From: Siphonodentalium dalli
Taxonomy: Eukaryota > Mollusca > Scaphopoda > Gadilida > Siphonodentaliidae
DNA: 64,000 bases
Direction of reading: 5' to 3'
NCBI GenBank assembly: GCA_032622095.1
Contig: CP136065.1
Coordinates: forward strand, 112,695,195 to 112,759,194
In this document: in pieces, positions 12,640 through 24,900 of the stretch
Position numbering within the stretch: position 1 is the first letter of the stretch
Layout: each line of letters opens with the position of its first letter
Position numbers and translations under genes: made by a program
The notes under the pieces: generated by a model
What the model saw: only the letters and a program-made list of their open reading frames with translations
What the model was told of the DNA's origin: nothing
Databases searched by the model: none

Positions 12640-12905
12640 TAACATAATTAAATATGGCAAATAAATATGTTAAACTATTTAATTAAAGTGGGAAATGATT
12701 TGACGAATACAATTTTTACGAAAGCTCAAACCGCGTTAACGGACACGCAACGCCCAATATTGGCTGCTGTTATTAATACTTCGAACTATTTCTGAGACCA
12801 TAACGTTGTTATCATCCCCTTTTGAGGAAACCGAATTAAACCGGAAGCGCATGTTTTGAAGCGAAAAACATGAAAACATTTTGAAGGGAAACAAAAACTT
12901 GTAAT
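12640..12905 (+). promoter_or_regulatory. EXOSC9: Probable EXOSC9 5' UTR and proximal promoter
   Basis: This is the DNA immediately upstream of the EXOSC9 start codon. An inverted CCAAT motif (attggctg, 12759-12766) lies about 140 bp upstream of the ATG in a short CpG-containing patch; I see no TATA box at a convincing spacing. An in-frame TGA at 12882-12884 shows that the ATG at 12906 is the first usable start in its frame. Two very short upstream ORFs (ATG-TTT-TGA at 12851 and ATG-AAA-ACA-TTT-TGA at 12870) could modulate translation if they are in the mRNA. The transcription start is not visible from sequence alone. Confidence 0.35.
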
Positions 12906-12971
12906 ATGAGGGAAACGCCTCTATCAAATTGTGAAAGAGATTTCATACTGAAGGCAATAACAGAAAAACGT
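12906..12971 (+). CDS. EXOSC9: EXOSC9 exon 1 (residues 1-22)
   Basis: It begins at the ATG and encodes MRETPLSNCERDFILKAITE then Lys-Arg, followed by the donor gtaaga. The N-terminal peptide is the family's hallmark. It is separated from exon 2 by 15.8 kb, so an ab initio caller could easily miss it. It ends at codon phase 0, and the next exon supplies Arg-Leu-Asp-Gly-Arg-Gln. Confidence 0.92.
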
Positions 12972-15900
12972 GTAAGAAAAACAAATATTGATAATATGAT
13001 TACGTCAGTACGTATGGACAACCCAAAACACATACGTCCATCTATAAAATGATGAGGCCAAAACTAAATGAATGCGTGTTTCCCGTAACGAGCCCAAAAA
13101 AAAATAGGGGCTGGCGGTAGGCTTTTCATTTTATTTTATTTTTTCATTTTATTTTTTTATGGTCTCGTGTGGGCCATGCCTAACCACCATCAAACACCAT
13201 ACAATGACCCGGAGCAACCGACAAATTGGTGATAAAACTGATATGTTGAGGGGAAACATATAAAAATTAAAAAAGATAACAGTAGACAGTTTACATAATA
13301 CATGTCCGCATGGCACGGGGGAAGAGATGAATTAATGTTGTAGGGGTGCGGGGGAGAGATGAGTTGTTGTAGGGGGCCCATTGGAGAGATGAGTTGTTGT
13401 AGGGGGCACGGGGGAGAGGTGAGTTAAAGTTGTAGGGGGCACGGGGGAGAGATGAGTAATTTATTAATTGACAGTTAATGTTGTAGGGTGCACGTGGGAG
13501 AGATGAGTAATTTGTTAGTGGACAGTTAATGTTGTAGTGGGTGCGGGGGAACAGTCAACGTTGTAGGGGGAGTGGTGGAGAGACGAGTTGTAGGGGGCAT
13601 GGGGGGAGAGATAAGTAATCTATTAGTTGACAGTTAACATTGTAGGGGATGCAGGGAAGAGATGAGTTGTTGTAGGGGGCATGGGGGAGAGATGAGTAAT
13701 TTATTAGTTGACAGTTAACATTTTAGGGGGCGCGGGGGAGAGATGAGTAATTTATTAGTTGGCTTCAGGGTCTTTGTTGGGAAATGTCAGGACCCCCTAT
13801 TTCAAACTGAAGTTTACACCCCCTGAACCAAGGAAAATTTTGAGCTGGGAATATTCATGAGTGGACCTAACACCTCATGAATGGACCTAGCTAACACCCC
13901 ATGAGTGGACCTTACACCCCATGAATGGACCTAACACCCCATGAATGGATCTAACACCACATGAATGGACCTAACACCCCATGAGTGGACCTTACACCCC
14001 ATGAATGGAAATTTTGTGTTATCACAGGCCCACTTTCGATGTCCTGTTGGACGTTTTGTAACCAGAAAATTTGAAGTGGCAAGTCGGTTTTCTGTTGATT
14101 ACTAGTTTTGAAGACGGTCGGTCGGGTTACGGGAAACACGCATCATTTTTGTTTTGGCCTAAATGTATGTTTCATAATTCATAGGAGTGCCTGTATTTCT
14201 GGCCAACTTGGGATATATACGATCACACCAGTACGTATGGACCGTAGCCTCGTAGGACGGCGACATGGCACTCTGTATCTGTATTATTACGTCCAAGATC
14301 CCAATAGTGGTAATGTAGGACTCTATGTCCAAAGGTTAATTCGCTATTCCCAAGGTTCATATTAATTATTATACCGAAGTTTCGCCATTCCCAAGGTTCT
14401 CGATATTCAGAAGGTTTTTATAACTTTATTTTGAAGTTTCATTGTATATTCTAAAGTTTTGAGAGGGTTCTTTATCATAAGACTCTTTTTATGAAGGAAA
14501 TAACTGAAAGGTACTCAATCCGATAAGACGCTGCTAAATTACTCTTTCTTTGATTTCGGTGGGGAAAAAAATATTTGATTAGTGTCGAGGAACCCACCCA
14601 TCAAAGCTCAGAGTAATTAGATATCGATCTTTGCAGTTTGCTATTTTTATTGTTTCTGGGACTGATCGTGTCAGAAGGACGAGGTCAAACGGGCGGTCTT
14701 CCAGATAAAGATGGATAACTGTAAAATCGTGGTAATAATAACTACTTGGTATTAGAGTTGTCCATCTTTTCTGGTTAAATACGCCCAGAATAGCGAACCT
14801 TCGATGTCTGAATAAGAACCTTTGGAATAGCGACCCTTCGGAATATGGAACCTTCGAAATAATGAACGCGATCCTGTATGAAGAGCCCATGACACGTCCT
14901 GTAAATGTATACATGTTTCATATATAAGACTGGAGTAAAGTTGAGACCAACATGTCTTTGTTAATTTTGGTGCCCAGATTTCAACGAAATTTGGTGTGGT
15001 AACTCAGGGTGCCCTGGCAGATTGTACCGGTATAATGGCGTTAGTTTTTCTAAATTTCGATTTAAAAAAATTTAAATGAATAAAAAAAATATGAACATAT
15101 GTGAATATTTAGGTACAAATAAACCTATTTGCACGAGAATATGTTGCAGCACCAGATATAGAGGAATGTGGGCCACAGTTAGACATGGGTCAGAGTGAGA
15201 TATTGCCTCTAACATTTCTCTAATTTCCAGACCAATATCCATGGCGCCAGTCAAGCGATATTAGCCATATAGCACATTTTACTATATTTCTTCCACAGTT
15301 GTTGGAAACTTGTCAAAAAACCCGAAAAGAGATGTCACCACCACTACTTATTAATATAATTGACAAGTAGGGAAAGCTACTGAGCCCACCCATCTCCCAT
15401 CAAACCATGTCACCGCTCGTTTCGTTTCAATTTCATCAATAAAAACATTAATTTCAGCAAAGTACCACATCCTGGTAATAAAACATATATTTCTTTTCAT
15501 GTTTAACGTAAATGCAGTAGAATATTATCACTTTATAATTACTTTTATCGTATCAATTATATTAATAAGTAGGGGTGGTGACATCTCTTTTCGGGTTTTT
15601 TGACAAGTTTCCAACAACTGTGATTTCTTCAAAATGCAATCATCAGGTGAAGGTTGAATCTGGCCAAGCGACCAATTTTCAAGGCAAAATTATTTAATTA
15701 AATTTTTGCAATTTTAAAGGTACTCAATCCGAATTAACCCTCACAGATTATTATTTCCTTGACTTCGGAGGTGAAAAATATTTGATTCAAGTCGAGAACC
15801 CACAACATCAAAGCTCAGAGTGATCAGATACCGATTTTTAAAATCTATCATTTTAATTTTAAGTGGCCCAGCAAACAGCAGACGAGAATACTTTTTTTGA

Positions 15901-18900
15901 CCAAATTGCAGATGAAGATGGATAATTCTAAAATCAACTGGTTTTTTTTTGTGTGTGTCAGATGTTTGACAAATCAGCAATATTCGTTGAGCAAAAAGTT
16001 GATAAATTACAAGTTTTTGTCAATTTTATGCTATAATTGGCTGCATTTTGTTTTCGAGCAATTAATCGATTCTGTCAACTGAAGCGGCATTTCAAAAAAT
16101 CTTCTTGTTGGAATCTGATGTTATGGGGACTATTGATTCGGATTGAGGACCTTTAAGGGAAAAATATCTTTATTGGATAAATTTACATATAATACTGAAT
16201 ACATTTTTATGAAAACGGGTTACGTGGATGGGGCACAATGACTCAATGAGACATAATTTATGGCCTGTGGTAGGATCCAACTTCAGTAGATGATAGGCAC
16301 TTCAAAAAGGAATGAGATAATTTGCCAAATGACTATTGTTTTGGGGCTGGAGTGGATAAATAATTTAGATCAAACAAACTGATGTCATTGTGCAATAGTG
16401 GTATGTTCGGTGCATTTCCTATATGGTTACTACTTAGGGGTGAACCCTTCTGTGAAGTAGATGATAAGAAACATGTATTAAGGGTGGTCCCAGCTCGAGA
16501 TTGCATGCTTGTTCGTGACTTTTGTGAGCTTTTATCGTACTCTCAGATGTCTAATCATTGTGATGGTCAATAATAGTGATAGCGGAGACCTAGACTGAAA
16601 TTAACAATATTGATGGAAATTTAATTCTATTTAATTCTATTTCAATTTAATTCTATACATGTGTATATGTCTCTTTGCCAAAAAACTTAATGATCGTTGA
16701 GAATTTTATCTAAAATTACTTATCATGCGACACATGCTGACACTATTGGTTAATAGGCATCTGATAGTATATAAACATTTTAATAATTGCCCGGGAGGAA
16801 TGGCATTATTCTTGACAGGCATAGATACATAGATATTCATGGCATGGTCTGAGAAAATGCTACTAGATTAAACATTTATATGATTGCCTCATTAGTCATG
16901 TACATGTATAACTAGAAGGTTGTGACAGTTCAACTAAGTTGGCCTGGAATTATTATGTTTAGCATACATATTATTCCAATCCCAATGTGTCAAGTCGACA
17001 ATAGCAAGTACGCAGGGCCAGGCTATATTTAATAATTTTTCCACAAATAGCCACTAGTTAATATATATATGCTAGCCATGCTGATCAAGTTCCCGCTTAA
17101 TGCTTAAGGTTTAAATCGAGAACACAGTGTTAAATTCATGAATTATTTAATATGTGAGAATGCTGAAACTAATCAACGTGCAATATAATTATTAAATTTA
17201 ACTTGATGTGTCCATCACAGGAAACAGAATTCATACACACAGGTGGAAAGTTGGCCCGGAAGCATATCCTCTCACCAGTCACTGCATGAATTCTGCAGTG
17301 TGCCGAGACCAAGTGGGATTGGGAGATGTTCTTCTTTTCCTTCACTCAACAAGAAGATAAATGACTCACTTTGTTAGTCACCAATTCACTGGGCTTCACA
17401 TGTTTGTTACATCTGTGTGTCCACTGTAGATGGCTAGAATTGTATTTTGACCTGAATCACTTTCACAGTGAGTGGGTGAGGTTGAGCCTGAAGTCGTTGA
17501 TAACTAAATTTAGTAATCTGTAATCACTAAATTGACTAATACAATCCTAATATTATTAGATTAGTAAGCCACATGAACGCTTTCACCGATTACTGCATCC
17601 ACAAGTCCCAGCTACGCGCTACGTTCAACGGTTCATGACTGAACTATACTGTCTATACTATAGTAAATCAGTAAATCAGTCAGCTCTAAAATGTCCATTT
17701 TCTGATTTCCTTGACCCAAGTTGAGGCTTGACCTGACTGTTAGATATTAACAATTAAATTTACTATTTAGAGAAGTAGTTAGTAGATTGAACGATTTGCC
17801 GCTTGCAGTTGCAACTCTAAGTCTAACCAGTCCAGGTGAAAACAGACTTAAAATTGAACAATAACATTAACAGAACAAGTCAAATCGCCGTGGTGATCAG
17901 TCCACATTCCATTCCAGTGACCTTCATTTTCATATTTTTTTCAGTCACAGATTCGTCATTGAGTAGAATTCCGACTGACTGATTTTCACTTTGAACACAG
18001 TTCACTTCAACTTCAAAACAAGTTGTTGTTGTTGTTGTTGACATGTTGTTGTTAATGTTATTCTTCTTCTTTTGACTGCTTTGACTCTAAATTCATTCCA
18101 GTAATTGGCTCGTTGTGCTATCTTCGCTTGTGCTTTCTCGTTTGTTCTTAACTCTTACGTGCTGTGATACCGTTGTACATTTAAAATACGAGCGATAACA
18201 ATAACAAGCAATTCAATTTCAAATTTCGCAAACAAGAGAGCGCCACCATTTTGTAACGAAATTACGTCATCATTTCCAATGTTGCTATGGCCTGCCAGGG
18301 GACGTAATATTCTGACTGTAACGGTACGGAATCTGGCGAGGTTTGCCGTATGCTATGCGCCCGTGTCAGCTAAATCCACATTAAGCATTTATTTTTGAAT
18401 AAGGTTGATTTTGTTTTTCAAATTTAATAGTGTTGCTATAGGGAGGCTGCTCGAAGAAGAAAAATAAATTCGTTTTTATTAATTTGTCAATCCTATTCCA
18501 ACATGGTGGCCACCATAGGGCCCCATAGGTCTGAATCGCCCGGATGTAAAAACAATTTTTTCATGTTGATGGGGTATAGAAATTACTGACGTCACAAATA
18601 TACGTGCGTCACTTATGTTACCGTAAAACAACCCTTTGGGTTGTGATTACTGAATGCCTCATTTTTTACACACAGTCCTCGGAGTTTTGTCAATCCTAAA
18701 TTCGCGTGTTTCATCTCAAGATTCCAGACTCAAGTCTCAACCAAATGTCCAATGGAGTTTATTTTGTACTTGACACCGGGTCGCTACCAACTGACTGGAC
18801 TACAGGCAATGTTGCACCTATATTTAAGAAAGGTGACAGAGCAGACCACTCTAACTATCGACCAATCACTTAACATGTATCATGTGCTAAATTACCGAAC

Positions 18901-21900
18901 AAATCATTGCCTCTCACATAACCAAACATATTACAAAACACAACATACTGTATGACTTACATTAAGTTACAACATGGTTTCCGTGAATGTCGGTCCTGTG
19001 AGACACAGCTTATCCAACTGATTCATGATCTAGTTGAAAAACTCTTCAAAGGCCACCAAACTGACGTTATACTTTTGGATTTTAGTAAAGCCTTTGACAA
19101 AGTCAACCATGCAAAACTGATATATAAACTTAATGAATATGGAATCAGAGGCCCAATCTTAAACTGGATAAGATCTTTCTTACATGGCCGCAGCCAGGTG
19201 GTTGTGCTGGAAGGGGAAAGCTCCTCTCCTGTCCCGGTTACTTCAGGGGTACCCCAGGGCCCTGTCCTGGGTCCCCTGTTGTTCCTAATATACATAAATG
19301 ATCCCCCAAACCATATCACATCCCAGACCAGACTTTTTGCAGATAACACAGCTGTCTACTTGACCATCAATAACCCCTCTGATCACAATACCCTACAAAA
19401 TGATCTGCTTAAATTGGAAGAATGGGAAAAGAAATGGGACATGTCCTTCAACCCAGGAAAATGCCAGGTATTAACTGTAACTCGGAAGAAACACCCATCC
19501 TACCACCAGTACATCTTACATGGGCAAATTCTACAACAGGTCAGCTCAGCCCTATATCTTGGATGGAGTTGACTTAACAAACAACATGTCCTTCAATGAA
19601 CACATAATTTAAACAGGATAACATCAAATGCCAACCAAACTCTCGGCTTTCTCAATAAAAAAAAATGAAATGATCAAGAAAATAGCTTATCAAGCTATGG
19701 TGAGACCCAATTAGAGTATGCGGCTGGTGTCTGGTCACCTTATACAGCCACAAATATTGATGAAATTGAGAAAGTACAGAATAGGGCTGTAAGATGGATC
19801 AAAAATGAATATGAAAGTGTTTCTGCCATGACATCAGACCTATATTTAAAATCATTAGCATCTAGAAGGACCATCTCACAACTGTGTCTCTTTCAAAAAA
19901 CCATTCATAACCATGTAGCAAGGCCAACAAAAAAAACGTCTCTATTTCCGGTACCCGGCCTGGCTGAGATTTTCTTGCCAGCCTCAAATTTTTTTTTTTA
20001 TCAGATGGCTAGTCTGCACATTAACCTGTCCGTGTGTTAACATTTATTGTTTTCCCAATCCCAACAGCATCAATAAACAACCACCGCATACATCAACTGA
20101 CGCATGGGTGAGTGTATGCGATCGCGTATTCTAGATATAAATAAGACAACCCGCGGTCGGCCATGCTACACATAGAATTGCGTTGCGTATTTCGAACTAT
20201 AAACTGGCGAGTCATTTCGGAAATCCCACGTCGCCTCGTCGTGATATGGCTTTGTTGCTAAAATGACGTTAAACCCCAATCAATCAATCAATCGGAAATC
20301 CCACGTCGTTTATGGGCTGTGTTTGTAAACAAAATACAATGTATTATAGCGCCTCAAACTGAAATCCTTCGCGTAATTGGGCGGTGACAAAGCTGTTCCC
20401 AGAAACGTAAACCTGGTTGACGCGAATTCCTGGAATCGGGCTAAATATAGAACGTACGACATCGCATTGAAATATAATATTAACACCGCCCGTCTACGCA
20501 GTTTATTTCGGAAACTGACACGATCGATTGTGTATTCGGGGACTCGCGAGTAAAATTGTATATATATATATACAATGTACCATGCACGAGAGACAACTAT
20601 GTACGCAATAAAACAAAGCAGTGAAAACACGTGCGTTTGGCGGGAAAATGACTGTCCGTGATTAAGCTATATCCTATATTATATCGTTTGCAGAGACCTT
20701 GCAATGAATACAAGGAACAGCATTATGTACACAATGCATGGCCCATTTTTAATATATGGGGATCTCTATAAAAACATACCGTGTCCGATATATGAGGCCC
20801 CCACCCCCTTTTCGTACACCCTATTCCATGCCCTGGTATGAGGTACGCTGTATTCCGGCCCCTCTCTTAGCAGGTATTCGGTATTCCAAAAATACCGGTA
20901 TTCATACGCCGACCTTCCAAAAATGATCATAATAATAATATAAATGCGATTTTTGTCACAATAAATTCACGGTTTGACATACAGATCGTCGATTATCGTC
21001 ATTTTAGATCATTTTAGACGTGAACACTGCGGGATGACCGGCGTTTTACTATCATGTTGCCTTTTAGATCCTTTTATCATCAATAAATTATCTTATCTGA
21101 TCTTAACTGGTACTCCGTATTCCATATGGCTGTTAACTGGTATTCCGTATTCCACCCTCTGTGTTATGTGGTATTCCGTATTCCAGGGGGGGGTGGGGGT
21201 GGGGGCCTCATATATTTACATGACTCTGTGCTCGTTTGCGAGCATAAAAGGCATGTACGCACTATACTGTACTTGCATGTTGCTACAAACGGACTTCTAA
21301 AGTTCTTATACTAAAATCGCTTGCTCAGAAGTACATGGAACACATTGCCAATGGGATGATGCAAGCTACAATGCTTTTGTTTTCGTATGGCTGGCATAAC
21401 GTTGTGATTTATAGTAGTTAGCCCTTCAACTGTTGTTTTTAATTGTCATTTCCGCGACCAGCTGATATTGCGGGGAATCATGCCAGGCAAACGCGTTTAC
21501 GACCACAGTTATTGTCAACTCTCCTCAGAATTTCTCATAGAGAGAAACATGATACCTATATCAACCTGTACCTGTTTTATTCCCGGAACGTAACTTTTGG
21601 TGACAGACCGAATATCTGTATGTCGGCACCACTCTTCGTATATGATCCCACTATAGAAGCACGCGCAAAATTACGCAACGTATACGTATATAATCTTGAA
21701 GGCACTGTGTGTTGACTGGAGTCTTAGTTTCAAACGGTATATTCCGAAATATGGCGACACCGCTGTGCTTCATTCACAATTGTTTTAATTTTTTGGTTGT
21801 GGAATATACCCAACAATCTAGCAACAGACCAGTGGTCCATGTTCTCTGTTTCAATTGGTGAGGGGGGGGGGGGCGGGTTCTTCACATGCCTAAAAAGGGA

Positions 21901-24900
21901 GAGTTCTGCTAAAACTTTCAATTGGTGGGGAGGGGGTCTGCTAACAAGTTTGGTAGGGGGATCTTACTTCACAGGCCTATAGGGGAAGTTCTGCTCAAAT
22001 TTTTAATTGTGGCGAGGGGGGGGAGTTCTTTACAGGCCAAAAGGGCAAGTTCTGCTCAAATTTTCAAGTGGGGGGGGGGGGGGGGGGTTCTTTACAGGCC
22101 TATAGGGGAAGTTCTGCTCAAATTTTCAATTGTGGGGGTGGGGGGTTCTGCTAAAATTTTCAATTGTGGCGGGGGTGGGGGTGTGTTTACAGGTCAAAAC
22201 GGGAAGTTCTGCTAAAATTTTCAATTGTGGGGGGGGGGGGGGGGGGGGGTGTTCTTACTTTACAGGCCTATAGGGTAAGTTCTCCATTTTTCAATTGTGG
22301 GGGGGGGGTGGTTCTTTACAGGCCTATATGGGAAGTTCTGCTCAAATTTTCAATTGTGGGGGTGGGGGGGTTCTGCTAAAATTTTCAATTGTGGCGGGGG
22401 TGGGGGTGTGTTTACAGGTCAAAACGGGAAGTTCTGCTAAAATTTTCAATTGTGGGGGGGGGGGGGGGGGTGTTCTTACTTTACAGGCCTATAGGGTAAG
22501 TTCTCCATTTTTCAATTGTGGGGGGGGGGGTGGTTCTTTACAGGCCTATATGGGAAGTTCTGCTCAAATTTTCAATTGTGGGGGGGGGGTTCTTTACAGG
22601 CCTATGGGGAAGTTCTGCTCAAATTTTCAATTGTGTGGGGTTCTTTACAGGCCTATAGGGAAGTTCTGCTCTAATTTTCAATGTGGGGGGGGGGGGGGGT
22701 TCTTACTTTTCAGGCCTATAGGGTAAGTTCTCCATTTTTCAATTGTGGGTGGGGGGGGGTGGTTCTTTACAGGCATATATGGGAAGTTCTGCTCAAATTT
22801 TCAATTGTGGGTTAGAGTTTATTTTTATGCATATTCAACATTGGATATTCTGTCAAATAAAATTCTAAACTTAAACTACTTTGAACTCTATCATGTGATC
22901 ACCGGTCGGTATATGTCAGAATACATGAATATATCTGAGAGCAATGTTGATCCCATCAACAATTTCCCTGTCTATTCAAAATGGTACTGCTATGAATGAG
23001 ATCCAATACTTGGGCAGTTGGCAGGTATATGATATTCAAAACTCTTTAATACATGTCAATGCACTTTTTTATCGCTTTCAAATGACCTAATTTAAAAAAA
23101 AAAACCCTGCCTGGAAAATTTTCCCCATGTTATCGGAAACAGACATGTTTTTTTTTTTGGCCCAATGCAAATTCCATCCTATCTTGAAAAACCAACTAGA
23201 AAAATGCGATATCACCATGAGGGAACATTCCGCCGCATTCACACATGCCCAAGTTATTTCAGATTCTCATTCTTTCCGACAACTGCAATTCTTTGGAACA
23301 GTCTAAATCCGACCTGATCACACTCTCCGACCCTGACACATTCAGGAAGAGTGTGTATCAGCAAATCACATAACTGGCTCTTATCTGATCATTCTTTTAA
23401 CCTGATGTTTTTAAACTATTTTAAATTCTCCTCTGTAACATAATCTAAAGCTCAACTATTCTATCTCTCAATACTCTCCTTTCTGTTTCTCATGCTAACC
23501 TACTTGCACTGATGCGCACTGGACATAATCTCCGAAAGGAGGTCTCCAGAACCTGCAGATAGATAGATAGCATGCAAGAGTTCAACTTATCAAGGCAGTG
23601 CTCGGCAATAGCTGGACTAGACACTGGCGCTAATGGGGTCGTTGTCGTAATGTTTTATACATAGATGCACACCGTGTGCATTTATGTATACATAAATGCA
23701 CACCAGTCTCGCATAGTGTCATGTGACAGGGGTCATTGGCGTAGTGTTTTCTACATAAATGCCCATGTGTTGATATTTTTTGTAAGTTCATTTTCTTCCG
23801 TTCATCGATCAAACAACCATGCAGTTCTTTCCGTCCCTGTTTAATACTAAGTAAAATATGAGACCGATGACCAATTTTATTGCAGTTTCGTCATTGTGAT
23901 AAAAGAATGCCTTTTATATCAGAACTAACGAAGACACTCTTATGACACTCCGATGCTCTGCTCTGTTCGCCGTCATGACGGTGTGAATGGTGTAAATTGT
24001 AATGACGTAGCCTCATAGAGCCAGTGTCTAGTCCAGGCAATATCTGGGATTAAATATGACAGGTGATTTTTAAGGGGCTTTTTGTACAGTGCATCAGGTC
24101 TGGGTAAACCAGTGAAATGGAGCTACTTGAAAATCATCTCAGACGTCTGTCTTTAGTGTTTCGCAGCGATAAGCTTTTTATCGGAAAATTAAGATAAAAG
24201 TTTGCCAATTTGGTGGCTTGTTTGCTAGCTAAGCTGGCTCAGTCGCGACGTTCGTGGCTGACGAAATATGGTGGCTCAGCCGGCTGAGACGTTATCATTC
24301 ACCGTATTTTCATTTTGAAATTTTTCTAATTCCCGGTTATATAGACCCCGTTTGTTATATGAAAGCATGCGTTTGAATAGTCTATTCCAAATTGAGAGAC
24401 CCGGGTGTTCTGATAATATAACAACCATGCAGTGTACATCCGAGTATACCAATATTAGACAGTGCAGTTTAGTTCTTTGCGATTCACAGTACAGTTGCAT
24501 GTGCTTGACATATAAGCCCATGCACGCGACTCAGCCAGTTTACAATTCGGCAGTGCAGATTTTTCATGTGGCTGGCGTTAGAGATAATTTGGCTGGCGGC
24601 GGCGTACGATGGCGTCTTCGGGCCCTATGTGAATTACATTGGAAATCTTTGTTTATTCTTTTTAAAAAGCAAGAGCTGTCGCAGTTAAGTGTGCTGATAA
24701 TTTGCCATTTTGTCCAAGCTAACCCGCCTGAATGCATCGAACAATAAAATTTAGGTTATATACTTTTAATCGGTGTTTTAAAATACATTCTTGTCTGTTA
24801 AATTAAATGATCCAAATTGAGTTTCAACAGTGGAGACACCCGGCTAGAGAGGGTAGATTGTAGTGCTAAAACGGTTGACCTGTTTGTCTTGTAGCCGACC

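Noticed and set aside
12736-13033. Minus-strand frames overlapping EXOSC9 exon 1
   Set aside because: Antisense shadows of the real exon; no similarity to any family.
13323-14012. Possible CRISPR array (regular short repeats)
   Set aside because: The repeats are contiguous with no unique spacers, and the context is a eukaryotic intron; these are minisatellites.
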